Part shown: positions 1-10,529 of the stretch, in pieces | How positions within the stretch are numbered: the first letter of the stretch is position 1 | Layout: every line of letters begins with the position of its first letter | The notes under the pieces: model-generated | Database searches by the model: none | What the model was told of the DNA's origin: nothing | Seen by the model: the letters and a program-made list of their open reading frames with translations, nothing else | Position numbers and translations under genes: made by a program | Origin: Acidimicrobiia bacterium | GTDB taxonomy: Bacteria; Actinomycetota; Acidimicrobiia; IMCC26256; PALSA-610 | Length of the DNA stretch: 64,000 bases | Direction: 5' to 3' | Assembly: GCA_027494135.1 (NCBI GenBank) | Contig: JAOSJK010000012.1 | Coordinates: 858,795-922,794 of the forward strand

Positions 1-868
1 AAGGAGTCGACGGTGGTGACGGCGGTCCTGCGGCTCCACATCATCGGGGCGGAGCGCGGATGCCGCAACGCCTCCGAGATCGAGCACCGGTTACCGGCCG
101 AGTACGAGCGCTGTCTCGACGAGGTGGAGCGGACGTTCGCGAGGTACCCGCTCAGGCTCCTGCAGGTCGTCGGCAGGAGTCGCGGCCTTTCCTGTACGAG
201 ATCGACTGGGAGGAGTCGGTGAGCCTGGCCGCGCTGCACGCCCCCGGCGGCGGTGAGATCAGGTTCCGTCCCGGGGCGGGCGACCGGCTGCTCCGCCTCG
301 CCCCGCTGCTGCGCCCGCTGATAGAGCTGCACTGGACACGGATGGTCGCGCGCATCAACCACATCGCCACCGAGGACGAGCGCCTGCGCTCACACCTCTT
401 CGGCGCCGAGCGCGCGGCGTTCCCCGAGGCACTCCGGTCCGGCCTGGCCGACCTCCAGGACGGCGCCTGCTTCTACTGCAGAGACCGCCTGACCCTGCGC
501 ACGCAGGTCGACCACTTCGTGCCGTGGTCGCGCTGGCCCAACGACGCGATCGAGAACCTCGTGCTCGCCGACTCCTGCAACTCCTCGAAGAGCGACTACC
601 TGCCCGGGCTCGAGCACGTGGACAACTGGGCGCGACGCCTCGCCGAGAGCGCCGGGGATCTGGCCGGCATCGCGGCCACGGCGCGGTGGGAGAGCGACCC
701 GGCGCGGCCCTGGCTCTCGCCCGGGCCTGCTACGCCCATCTGCCCGCAGGCACTCCCCTGTGGCTCGGCAGCGACGAGTTCGCGGATCACGACGCTGTCA
801 GGATCGCCGCACGCCTCGCCGACCTCCCCGGCTCCACTAGACGCAGCGGGACCTCGCTGTCTCGCTGA
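1..868 (+). CDS. HNH endonuclease, partial and frameshifted
   Basis: The reading is open to the left edge in frame 1 (GTG at 13 is an internal candidate), moves to frame 3 near 170-180, and moves to frame 2 near 715 before stopping at 868. The joined protein has a CFYC zinc knuckle (about 475-486) followed by QVDHFVPWSRW, then IENLVLADSCNSSKSD, which is the HNH nuclease core with its conserved histidine and asparagines. Proteins of this build are single-domain nucleases of unknown biological target, common in actinobacteria. No partner gene is visible. The two frame changes fall inside conserved sequence, so sequencing indels are likelier than decay. The family call is firm; the N-terminus and the role are not known. 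Confidence 0.75.
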
Positions 869-1174
869 GAACGGCCGGGGCCGGGCTTCCCGCGAGGCCA
901 CCGCAGGGAGCAGAAGCAGCGTCAGGGAGGCGGCGCCGGCGCCGAGGAGCCGTATCGCTGATCTCATGGTCTCTCCAGTCGTCACGGCGTCTACCACTCT
1001 TCGCACCATTCTGACCTCGGAGAGAGATGGAACCTTACGGATACTCACCGACCTCCCCTCGCGACCGCCTCTCCATTCCCGACATCCCTCCTCGTGCGCC
1101 TCGAATGGCCGATGCACCCCGTGACCGAGCGCCGGCCGACACAGAGGCCCGGCGGGTAGATAGGGAGGAACGAC
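869..1174. other. Intergenic stretch without a convincing gene
   Basis: About 305 bases lie between the HNH gene and the next lipoprotein. The last bases before 1175 hold the GGAGG ribosome site of that lipoprotein. On the minus strand an ATG at 967 opens a signal-peptide-like N-terminus, but it runs straight into the antisense of the nuclease gene, so it is not called. Confidence 0.5.
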
Positions 1175-1825
1175 GTGAGGCACCGAACCAAGCTGGCTGC
1201 GGCCGGCCTGTCACTGCTGCTCTTCGCTGCCGCCGGATGCGGAGGCGACGACGACTCCGACGCCGCGGACGAGACGGTCGCGACGACGGCTGCAGACGAC
1301 TCCGACGCGGCCGACGGCGGCGACACGACCGAACCATCCGACGACACCTCCGACGACACCACCGATGACGCCACCGGTGACACGGCCGACGACGACGCCG
1401 GCGACACCGGTGACGCTCTCTCGGAGGATGAGATCCGGACTCTCTGCGAGAGCTACGCGTCCGTAGGGGTCGACGTCTGCGTAGACGCCGGCGGTCCGTC
1501 GAACGTCCCGTTCGACATCACGGTCGGCGACGTGCGTGCCGAGCTGGTGCTCTTCGTCGATGATGCGTACCGGACCGGCCTGCTCACCATCGACAACCAG
1601 GGTGCCGAGCCCGTCTGTGACGCAGAGGTGACGGCCATCGAGGAGACGAACGGTGCCGAGATGTTCGCCCTCGTGGAGCCCGCCGACGACCCGTCGTCGA
1701 CCTGCGCACCGCCGAACTTCAGCTACAACGTGACCTTCCCCAGCGATCTCGTCCTGTCACCGGGCGACTTCTTCTCGCTGCACCTCGACGGTGCCGAGGT
1801 GGGGGGCTTCACGGAGATCGGCTAG
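1175..1825 (+). CDS. Secreted lipoprotein with acidic linker
   Basis: GTG start preceded by GGAGGAA. The 216-residue product has a positively charged N-terminus, a hydrophobic segment and a lipobox (AAGC, Cys22), so it should be lipid-anchored outside the membrane. Residues about 23-75 are a low-complexity Asp/Thr/Ala linker, typical of actinobacterial surface lipoproteins. The C-terminal 130 residues look like a compact beta-rich domain with four cysteines (in CESY, VDVCVD, EPVCDAE and STCAPP), perhaps two disulfides. The gene stands alone and is followed by a strong hairpin terminator. The function is not recognised. Confidence 0.8.
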   Translation: MRHRTKLAAAGLSLLLFAAAGCGGDDDSDAADETVATTAADDSDAADGGDTTEPSDDTSDDTTDDATGDTADDDAGDTGDALSEDEIRTLCESYASVGVDVCVDAGGPSNVPFDITVGDVRAELVLFVDDAYRTGLLTIDNQGAEPVCDAEVTAIEETNGAEMFALVEPADDPSSTCAPPNFSYNVTFPSDLVLSPGDFFSLHLDGAEVGGFTEIG

Positions 1826-1842
1826 TCGAGCGACCGGCTGCG

Positions 1843-1870
1843 AAGGGCCCGGGCGTCTGCCCGGGCCCTT
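1843..1870. terminator. Perfect 12-bp hairpin terminator between convergent genes
   Basis: AAGGGCCCGGGC, a GTCT loop, then GCCCGGGCCCTT: a perfect 12-bp GC-rich stem with a 4-base loop, 18 bases after the lipoprotein stop. It can serve both that gene (plus) and the minus-strand epimerase operon. There is no long U-run on either side, as is common in high-GC actinobacteria. Confidence 0.75.
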
Positions 1871-1878
1871 CCGCTACT

Positions 1879-2094
1879 TCATCGCTCGCGTACTACACGT
1901 GAGGGTTTCGACGATGACGGCGGAGAGGACGCGGTGTTGCGGTGCAGATCCGCAGCGAAGGCGGAGGCGGAGACCCATCCGAGGACCGGGCGGTAGCTCC
2001 AGTCGGCCTGGTCGAGGTCTCTGGTCTTCGCCAGGGCGTCGCGCGGCAGCAGCCTGAGCTCACGGCTGCGCGGCATCCTCGAGAGTCTGATCAC
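1879..2094 (-). CDS. Short ORF coupled to wecB, probably a truncated gene
   Basis: The GTG start at 2094 overlaps the wecB stop as GTGA, which suggests a translationally coupled real gene. The 71-residue product begins with basic RLSRMPRSRELRLLPRD and a stretch ending ADWSYRPVLGWV that looks like the N-terminus of a larger enzyme, faintly methyltransferase-like. After about residue 48 the sequence becomes low complexity and stops shortly before the terminator, so the rest of the gene seems lost. No domain can be assigned. Confidence 0.4.
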   Translation of the reverse strand: MIRLSRMPRSRELRLLPRDALAKTRDLDQADWSYRPVLGWVSASAFAADLHRNTASSPPSSSKPSRVVRER

Positions 2095-3211
2095 CCGAGC
2101 AGCCGGCGGACCGCTGAGGCGGACTTGTCCGACGCCTCGCCGTCACCGTAAGGGCAGGGGATCGTGGCAAGGCGCGCATGGCGCTCGGCGCGGTCGTCGA
2201 GCCACGAGCGCGCAACGTCGCCCACTCGGGGTCCGGGTTGGACGAGCTCGCAGAACGTCCCCAGGACCTCGGGGCGCTCGGTCGAGCGGCGCACGACGAT
2301 CACCGGCCGCTTCAGCACGCTCGCCTCCTCCTGCACGCCACCGGAGTCCGAGACCGCGAGGCGCACGCCCCGAAGAGCGCGAGGAACGCCGGGTAGGAAG
2401 CCGGGGGCTCGACGCGCAGACGGTCGAGGAGCCGACCGAGTCCCGCCTGGCGCGCCCGCTCCGCGGTTCGTGGGTGCAGCGGAAGGACGACCGGAACTGG
2501 GAGGCCCGCGAGCTCCGAGAGGATCGACTCCAGCACGCTCGGATCGTCGACGTTCTCCGGGCGGTGGAACGTCGCGAGGACGAAATCGTCGCGCGATATC
2601 TGCCTCGAGCCCAGGATGCGGTCGGTCTCCTCGCGGGAGGGAGTGAGCCACTTGACCGCCTCGACGACCGTGTTGCCCGTCACCTCCACGCGGTCCTCGC
2701 CCCGGATGCCCTCGGCAGCGAGGTTCGAGCGGCTGGTCTCGGTCGGCGCGAGGCAGAGATCCGAGAGGTGGTCCACGAGAACTCGGTTGTGCTCCTCGGG
2801 CATCGCCCGGTCGAACGATCGCAGCCCGGCTTCGACGTGCACGAGAGGCACGCCGGCGGCGTTCGCAGCAAGGGCGCCTGCTAGAGCCGTGTTCGTGTCG
2901 CCCTGCACGATCACCGCTCCATAGCCGTGGCCGAGCAGCAGGTCCTCGACCCCGGCGGTCGCGGCCGCGATCTGCTTCCCGCGTGTGTCGCCCCCGACTT
3001 CGAGCTGAACGGCCGGGGCGGGGAAGCCGAGCGCGTCCTGGAACTCGGCGGCGAGCTCGGGTGAGTAGTGCTGTCCGGTGTGAACGACGTCGGCTGCCTC
3101 ACCGAGAGCGCGGACGAGGCCGAGCAGCTTCACGGCCTCGGGACGCGTACCGACCACGACAGCGACCGGGCGTGCTCCTCCCGCACGGGTCTCCGTCGAG
3201 ATACCGGTCAC
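2091..3211 (-). CDS. wecB: UDP-N-acetylglucosamine 2-epimerase (non-hydrolysing), frameshifted
   Basis: Interconverts UDP-GlcNAc and UDP-ManNAc for cell-envelope polysaccharide synthesis in the cytoplasm. The start is GTG at 3211 with GGGAGG nine bases upstream. Family hallmarks in order: VVGTRPEAVK, HTGQHYS, VQGDTNTALAGALAA, HVEAGLRS, MPEEHNR, TGNTVVEAVKW, TFHRPENVD, PLHPRT. The frame changes near 2375 from one ending in LALFG to one reading GVRLAVSDSGGVQEEA, which is the C-terminal UDP-binding motif, so the original protein was about 370 residues, normal for the family. It lies 34 bases downstream of a lipoprotein gene on the same strand. The single frameshift is probably a sequencing indel. 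Confidence 0.9.
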
Positions 3212-3245
3212 CTCCGAGGGCCTCCCCGCGCCGCGACCCCCGGGG

Positions 3246-3803
3246 TCAGGCCGACTCCGCCAGGTTCGCGAGGGCCGTGCGCGCGATCTCTCCGGCCGCT
3301 TCCAGCTCCGGGGAGTCGGGTGTGATGTCCAGGAACGTCGTTACGAGCACGACTCCGAGGTCACCCTGCTTGGCCACGACGAAGTTCACCGATCCGTCGA
3401 CGGCGAGCGCCACTGCGGCGTCACCGACACCATCCATCTCCAGCACCTCGGCCGATGGCGCCAGATCCGCGGCCCGGTCCTGTACGGAGTCGCCGGAGCG
3501 GAACGAGTTGAGCGTGAAGTCGGCGATCGTCTCGTCGGGGACCACCCATCCGCATCCCAGCGGGGTGTCACCGGTCGCCTCCAGGGTCTCGCCGGCGAGG
3601 GCGCTGACCTCCGCGTCCGTCAGGAGAGTGCAGTTGTCGACATCGAGCTCGACATCGACATCGTCGGCCCCGATCACGGCATCGCTCGAGCCACCACCGC
3701 CACCGTCGTCGGAGTCGCCTCCTCCGCAGGCCGCTCCCCCAATCGCAACTGCGACCGCCACCGCCGCTGTCGCCATAACACGCCTGTAGCGCCTCATCTC
3801 CAT
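3246..3803 (-). CDS. DUF3558-like lipoprotein
   Basis: The ATG at 3803 is chosen over a much longer upstream extension because GGAGG sits just before it and it gives a clean signal peptide. The 185-residue product has a basic start (MEMRRYRR), an alanine/valine-rich membrane segment and a lipobox GGAAC, followed by a Gly/Ser/Asp linker. The mature part has NCTLLTDAEVSALAG and a second cysteine in PLGCGW, a pattern like the actinobacterial DUF3558 lipoproteins (Cys, then T-x-x-E, then a later Cys). The function of that family is unknown. It precedes wecB on the same strand and diverges from the sigma-factor remnant. Confidence 0.7.
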   Translation of the reverse strand: MEMRRYRRVMATAAVAVAVAIGGAACGGGDSDDGGGGGSSDAVIGADDVDVELDVDNCTLLTDAEVSALAGETLEATGDTPLGCGWVVPDETIADFTLNSFRSGDSVQDRAADLAPSAEVLEMDGVGDAAVALAVDGSVNFVVAKQGDLGVVLVTTFLDITPDSPELEAAGEIARTALANLAESA

Positions 3804-3948
3804 TGCGTCCTCCCAAGGGCGGGCCGTATGCGATCGTGCCCATTCTTCCGGAAGCAACCGCGATGCGAAACCCGACCGGCGGGGCCTCGCCGGCACGAGG
3901 TCGTACGGGCACGGGAATCCACCGGAGCGCGGCGGGGTTTCCGGCGAC

Positions 3949-4206
3949 GTGCCGGAAGCCGCAGCAGACGAAGCCGCAGCAGATACTGCGTTCGCGAAGC
4001 ACGTGCTGCCGGAGATCAATGTCCTGTTCCGCGTCGCCCGCTCGATCACCAGACACGACGCCGACGCCGAGGACCTCGTCCAGGACACCCTCCTGCGGGC
4101 ATTCCGCGCGATCGAGCGATTCGACGGACGTCATCCGCGCGCATGGCTCCTCACGATCATGCGCAACGCGCTCTCGGATACGGGCCTCTCGAAGGGCGGT
4201 ACGTGA
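3949..4206 (+). pseudogene. ECF sigma factor fragment (region 2 only)
   Basis: The 85-residue product contains sigma-70 region 2: NVLFRVARSITRHDADAEDLV, QDTLLRAFRAIERFDG, then RAWLLTIMRNA, closest in style to the SigH/RpoE group. It stops ten residues later, so region 4, needed for -35 recognition, is missing. Neither other frame continues into a region 4, so this is a real deletion rather than a one-base slip. The GTG start lacks a clear ribosome site. The stop overlaps the next ATG as TGATG, keeping the usual sigma/anti-sigma coupling. Confidence 0.65.
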
Positions 4207-4397
4207 TGAAGCTCCCGCGCATTCCGTTCCGGCGCCGCACACGACTCACATGCGCCGAGGTCGGAAGGCTGGTGCAGGCGCATCTCGACGGCGAGGCAGA
4301 CGGCGACACCGCGCGCCGCGTCGGCGCGCGACTGCGCGCCTTCGGCGCGCGACTCGCCGGCGGGGAGACCGGGCCCGAGAAGATGCGCACTTCCTGA
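4206..4397 (+). pseudogene. Anti-sigma factor remnant lacking its zinc-binding Cys/His
   Basis: The 63-residue product starts on an ATG overlapping the sigma stop. LTCAEVGRLVQAHLDGEAD is the N-terminal helix pattern of the zinc-finger anti-sigma proteins encoded after such sigma genes. The place where the HxxxCxxC cluster should follow reads ARLRAFGARLAGG, with neither Cys nor His, and the protein then ends. It is therefore probably inactive as a classic ZAS-domain anti-sigma factor. The paired loss in sigma and anti-sigma suggests one decayed regulatory locus. Confidence 0.5.
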
Positions 4398-4401
4398 CCC
4401 G

Positions 4402-4548
4402 GACGATGCCGGCCGGTGCGGGTCGCGACACGAGATCGTCAGCGGCGTGCCGGTATCGGTCACGTACTGCCCGCTGTGCAACATCGCGGGGGTCCTCACC
4501 GGCAGCGAGCTCGAGACGTTCCCCCTTGCCACCGTCGTCGTGCCGTGA
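4402..4548 (+). pseudogene. DUF3179 domain fragment
   Basis: An open stretch without a good start encodes SRHEIVSGVPVSVTYCPLCN followed by TGSELETFPLATVVVP and a stop. The HEIV...PVxVTYCPLC pattern is the signature of DUF3179 proteins, which are about 300 residues, so only about 48 remain, with an internal deletion between the Cys motif and the tail. In the actinobacterial genomes I recall, such genes often sit near thioredoxin/CcdA loci, as here. Confidence 0.5.
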
Positions 4549-4557
4549 GAGGCGGCG

Positions 4558-5220
4558 TCAGGCGCCGGCCGCGAGCGAGAGCACCTCGTCCTCCGAGAAC
4601 ATGCCGCTCCAGCGCCCTAGCTGCTCACCGTCGGCGCTCACCAGCACCGCTGCCGGCTGTGCGGTCACCTCGAACGCCTGCCAGGTGAGGAACGACTCGT
4701 CCCAGACCAGCGAGAACGTGATCCCGTGGCGGTCGCGGAACTCCTGCGCCTCGGCGAAGGTGTCCTGAGTGCCCAGGCCGACGACCGTGACCTCTTGTGC
4801 ATGCTGGCGAGCGAACTGCTCGACCTCCGGGGCCTCCCGGTTGCAGGTGGGTCAATGCGGCGCCCAGAACCAGAAGAGCAGGGCGCGGTCTGCCGGCAGG
4901 AGGCCGGCGAACTGCACCGTGTCGCCGGTAGCGACGTCGAGGACATCGACCTCTGGGAGGGGGCTCTCTCCTGCGGGAGCCTTCGTGCCGGGGGTGGCAC
5001 TCGTCGCCGGACCGGGCTCAGCTCCGGGTGACGACGACTCGGCACTGGTCGGTGCCGGGCCGCCGCTCGCGTCCGACGGGTCTCCCGACGTCGACGACGA
5101 TCCGCCGCAGGCCGCCATCAGCATGCCTCCCACCGCGAGAGCTGCCGAGAGCCGCACCGCACGCGCGCGGGCGGCGCCGGAACCGCCGGTACCGCGGGAT
5201 CCTGTGGTGGACACGATCAC
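4558..5220 (-). CDS. Thioredoxin-fold lipoprotein, candidate selenoprotein (UxxC)
   Basis: Extracytoplasmic thiol-disulfide oxidoreductase of the TlpA/thioredoxin type. The GTG start at 5220 overlaps the CcdA stop (GTGA). It has a signal peptide and lipobox AAC, a Ser/Pro-rich linker, then the thioredoxin strand LLFWFWAPH. The next codon is TGA at 4854-4852, and the same frame continues PTCNREAPEVEQF to a proper family C-terminus ending at 4558 (221 codons in all, exact frame). TGA thus stands at codon 123, exactly the first Cys of CPTC. The bases after it fold into a SECIS-like hairpin. If read as selenocysteine the active site is U-P-T-C. The alternatives are a C-to-A error or a true nonsense mutation. 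The CcdA-like neighbour would supply electrons. Confidence 0.75.
4823..4848 (-). promoter_or_regulatory. Putative bacterial SECIS hairpin downstream of the in-frame TGA
   Basis: Directly after the TGA at 4854-4852 the transcript can form ACCT, a GCAA bulge, then CCGGG with an AGGC loop and CCCGG, closed by AGGT. The upper stem is five perfect GC pairs. The apical loop starts 17 bases after the UGA and has G as its second base. Both features match the known bacterial SECIS rule (loop roughly 16-37 bases from UGA, G in one of the first two loop positions). GC-rich DNA forms hairpins easily, so this is supporting rather than decisive. Confidence 0.5.
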
Positions 5221-6140
5221 GTGTGGGAGGCCTCCGAGTGGCTCGACACCTCGGGAACACGGTCCGGCCCGCCGGCATTCCCGTCGCCTGCTCCATCGCC
5301 CGCACGGAGCCTTCTGGCGCGCAGCACGACCACTACAACGAGCGCGAGCAGGACGGCCGCTGTCATGCCACGCGGCAGCGACTCGACCCGGGCCACCAAC
5401 CACTCGCGAACCGACTGCGCCCTGTCGACCACGGGATCGGCTCCGAAGTCGCCGCGCAGCTCCCACCAGCCGTACCAGGCGACGTACGCGCCTGCGAGCA
5501 CCAGCAACGCTCCGGATGCCCGACTCACCAGCGGCCCAACCCTGCGCATCCACGACACGAGGCCGCCCTGCGCGCCCGCGACAGCGACGGTCACCACACC
5601 GACCACCAAGCCCATTCCGAGGGCGTAGGAGACGAAGGCGGCAAGCCCGGCGAGCGTGCCCGAGCGCGGAAGGTGGGTGTGAGCGCGACGAGAAACGGCC
5701 CGAGGGTGCACGAGAGCGAGGCGGTCGCATACGAGACGCCGAAGAGGTACATCGACACGAAGGTCCGCTCACTCCCTCCGCGCTCGACCCTCGGCGCGCT
5801 GATCCTCAGCTCACGGCCCGACAGCAGCCACACGCCCAGCCCCACGAGGATCAGACCCACGGCAAGCGTGACCTTCGGAGAGGTGCTCGTCGATCCCCTG
5901 CGCGACGGTCTGCACGAGGATGCCGACCACACCGAACACGGTCACGAAGCCGGCGGTCATCGCGGCGCTCACGAGGAACGCCCGGGCCATGCGGTCGCCG
6001 CGCCCGGCGTCGTCGGTGCCGACGAAGAAGCCGAGGTAGGCAGGCAGCATCGCGAATCCGCAGGGGTTCACCGTGGCGACCATGCCCGCACCGACCGCGA
6101 GCGCGATGGGTATATCGAGCACGTAGCGGTAACCCGGCAC
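5217..6140 (-). CDS. ccdA: CcdA/DsbD-type transmembrane electron transporter, frameshifted twice
   Basis: Carries reducing equivalents from cytoplasmic thioredoxin across the membrane to exported thiol proteins. The ATG at 6140 opens a first helix with ATVNPCGFAMLPAYLGFFVG, the conserved NPC motif. After a frame change near 5870 comes VTLAVGLILVGLGVWLL and then SCTLGPFLVAL, the second redox Cys. After another change near 5680 it continues SGTLAGLAAFVSYALGMG and a last helix, stopping at 5217. About 305 residues with six or more membrane segments are expected. The stop overlaps the start of the thioredoxin lipoprotein, its likely electron acceptor. Both breaks look like indels within conserved sequence. 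Confidence 0.85.
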
Positions 6141-6223
6141 GCGCCCCGATCCTTCCCGCGACCCGGGTAGCCTTCCGGCGGCGCCGATTCGGCGGTGGCC
6201 AAGACGAGGCTCCGAGGAGGGTC

Positions 6224-6406
6224 ATGAGCGAGGGCGCCCCAGACACAGCAGACCGCACAGGTTGCGGCCGAGCGTGGCCCGAGCGGCCCGGCCCGCAGGG
6301 CCAGGAGCGGGAATCATGAGCGAGGGCACCCCGGACACAGCAGACCGCACACGTCGCGGCCGAGCGTGGCCCGAGCGGCCCGGCCCGCAGGGCCAGGAGC
6401 GGAATC
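6224..6406 (+). repeat. Tandem duplication of a 91/92-bp leader with start codon and ribosome site
   Basis: Two adjacent units begin at ATG 6224 and ATG 6316 and are nearly identical. Each ends CAGGAGCGG(G)AATC immediately before the next ATG, the last being the start of the LapA-like gene at 6407. Unit 1 (92 bp) encodes a 31-residue peptide beginning MSEGAPDTADRTGCGRAWPE whose stop overlaps the unit 2 ATG. Unit 2 (91 bp) lacks one G, so its peptide runs out of frame into the next gene. Each unit therefore carries its own start and the ribosome site for the next. It may be a duplication of the gene's 5' region or short translated leader ORFs. Confidence 0.8.
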
Positions 6407-6646
6407 ATGAGCGACCGCGACGACAAGGAGACCAGGGAGTCGAAGCCGAAGCGGGAGGTCGCGCGCCTGATCGCGCTCGCCGTTCTCACCGTCGCGCTCG
6501 CGGCGTTCGTCATCGACAACACGCAGTCGGTACGCGTGGGCTTCGTCTTCGACGAACGCAACCCGCCGCTGATCTGGGTGCTCGTGGTCACCCTCCTGCT
6601 GGGTGCGCTCATCGGCCGCCTCGCAAGCTGGCTTCGCAACCGCTGA
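6407..6646 (+). CDS. LapA-domain (DUF1049-like) membrane protein
   Basis: The ATG follows CCAGGAGCGGAATC. The 79-residue protein has a charged N-terminus, a first membrane helix LIALAVLTVALAAFVI, the typical DNTQSVRVGFVF strand, a second helix LIWVLVVTLLLGALIG and a basic end RLASWLRNR. This two-helix layout with an NTQ-V-F-x-F segment is the LapA (DUF1049) pattern, implicated in envelope or lipopolysaccharide assembly in proteobacteria; its role in actinobacteria is unknown. It lies immediately after the duplicated leader. Confidence 0.75.
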   Translation: MSDRDDKETRESKPKREVARLIALAVLTVALAAFVIDNTQSVRVGFVFDERNPPLIWVLVVTLLLGALIGRLASWLRNR

Positions 6647-6716
6647 CCCGCGGGGAGCCAGATCCGGCTACGCCGCGGTCGCGCCGTTGCCTCGGCGTGC
6701 GCGCGAGTGTGGAGCC

Positions 6717-7682
6717 ATGCGTCTCGTCATCGACACCGACCTCGGAATGGGAACAGCCGGCGCAGACCCCGAGGACGGCCTCGCGATCCTCTACGCCCTG
6801 AGGTCGCCATCGGTGAGCCTCGAGGGGCTCACGCTCGTGCACGGAAACGTCCCCGTCTCCCACTCCTGGCCGAACGCCCGACGCCTCCTCGACCTCGCCG
6901 GGCGCGCCGACATCGCGCTGCACGCCGGGGAGCGCGGCCCCCGCGACCCGCTGCGCAGGCGCCTCCAGGCAGGATGGCTCGCGGCTCGGGGGAGCCCGTC
7001 CGGCGGGACTCCCGACGACACCCCTCCGCCGGCGACTGCCACCGAGTTCCTGCGCGAGATCGTCGTCGGCTCACCTGGCGAGATCACGATCGCCGCCATA
7101 GGTCCGCTCACCAACGTGGCCGCCGCCGTCGAGTCGGATCCCGGCTTCGCGGGCGCCCTCGCCGGGCTCGTCGTCATGGGGGGCACCGTCGCGGTGCCGG
7201 GGAACATCACTCCCGCCGCCGAGTTCAACATCTGGATGGACCCCGAAGCGGCGTCGATCGTCTTCGACAGCGGCTCTCCCATCACGATGGCGGGACTCGA
7301 CGTCTGCCACCGCACCCACCTCGACCGGGCCCAGACCGCGCAGGCGGGTGCCTCGGGCACACGTCTCGCCGAGTTCGTGGCCCAGGCGTGCGATGCGTGG
7401 ATCGACGTGCGCGCCGGGCTCCTCGAAGGCGACGAGGATCTCCACCTCTACGACACCCTCGCCGTCGCCGCGGCGATCGCGCCCGACCTCCTCGACTACA
7501 TCGACGCCCTGGTCGAGGTAGAGACCTCCACCGGCCCCGCACAGGGGATGACGGTCACCCACACCAACGCCACGCTCCGCCGCCTGCTCACCGGCCGCGA
7601 AGCCAACGCCCGGGTTGCGATAGGAGTGGACACCGGGCGATTCGAGCGGCTCTTCGCCGAGCGGGTCATGGCAGGCCTCTGA
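6717..7682 (+). CDS. Inosine-uridine preferring nucleoside hydrolase family protein
   Basis: Hydrolyses the N-glycosidic bond of nucleosides in purine/pyrimidine salvage. The start at ATG 6717 puts the Asp cluster at the N-terminus (MRLVIDTDLGMG), as the family requires. The usual DTDPGxDD motif is extended to DTDLGMGTAGADPEDG, a form seen in some subfamilies. AAIGPLTNVAAAVESDP, VVMGGT, FNIWMDPEAASIVF, and HxxD near LHLYDTLAVAAAIAPD are all present; the last supplies the Ca-binding Asp. At 321 residues it has normal family length. It has no operon partner on the same strand within 90 bases. Confidence 0.88.
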   Translation: MRLVIDTDLGMGTAGADPEDGLAILYALRSPSVSLEGLTLVHGNVPVSHSWPNARRLLDLAGRADIALHAGERGPRDPLRRRLQAGWLAARGSPSGGTPDDTPPPATATEFLREIVVGSPGEITIAAIGPLTNVAAAVESDPGFAGALAGLVVMGGTVAVPGNITPAAEFNIWMDPEAASIVFDSGSPITMAGLDVCHRTHLDRAQTAQAGASGTRLAEFVAQACDAWIDVRAGLLEGDEDLHLYDTLAVAAAIAPDLLDYIDALVEVETSTGPAQGMTVTHTNATLRRLLTGREANARVAIGVDTGRFERLFAERVMAGL

Positions 7683-7773
7683 GGTAGCGCACTCCCACGC
7701 TCCGTCCCCCGTCGGTAGGGCCATCGCGCGGCTTGTTAGGTTGTGGGCCGGTCCGGCGAACGAGGAGCGACCC

Positions 7774-10066
<2,293 letters not shown>

Positions 10067-10180
10067 CGCAGACCTGACGCCACTGTGAGTGGTGTGGACG
10101 CGTCCGCCGACGCGCCCACGCCACTGAGAGCGTGCGAGCCCGGATCGGTAGCGTCTCACCCCGGTGGCAGACTCCTCGAC

Positions 10181-10507
10181 ATGGCATTCGGTCAACCGTC
10201 GGGTCCTCCCGCCACAGCGCGACAGGTGCGGGAGCTGCTGGAGCTGCTCAACGACGCCGGCCACACCGACTTCCGCGACGCACGCGGCCCGATGGGGTTC
10301 ACCCAGCGGCAGGCGGCCGGTAGGTTCACGCGCGACGAGGCCGACTCCTTCATCGAGCGGCTGCAGGACCGGGGAGACGGGAGCGACGAGGTCGTAGCCG
10401 AGCCGGTGCCGCGCCTCTCGGCCGCGGAGCGGAGCCTGCGCCGCCTTCCGACCCGGCAGCTCGCTGCGGAGCTGCAGCGCCGCGGCTGGGCGGTGATGGA
10501 GCCGTAG
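10181..10507 (+). CDS. Conserved actinobacterial protein of unknown function
   Basis: The 108-residue product starts at ATG 10181, MAFGQPSGPPATARQVRELL, and contains DFRDARGPMGFTQRQAAGRFT followed by RDEADSFIERL. I recall this exact style of short protein from mycobacteria and other actinobacteria, where it has no assigned function. There is no signal peptide or membrane segment, and it is predicted to be helical and cytoplasmic. It sits 115 bases after the oxidoreductase and converges on the GH3 gene. Confidence 0.7.
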   Translation: MAFGQPSGPPATARQVRELLELLNDAGHTDFRDARGPMGFTQRQAAGRFTRDEADSFIERLQDRGDGSDEVVAEPVPRLSAAERSLRRLPTRQLAAELQRRGWAVMEP

Positions 10508-10529
10508 GAGCGCGCCGGCGTCGGTGCGA

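Noticed and set aside
596..967. Minus-strand ORF with a signal-peptide-like start (MRSAIRLLGAGAASLTLLLL)
   Set aside because: After the first 20 residues it is fully antisense to the HNH nuclease gene and has no domain pattern.
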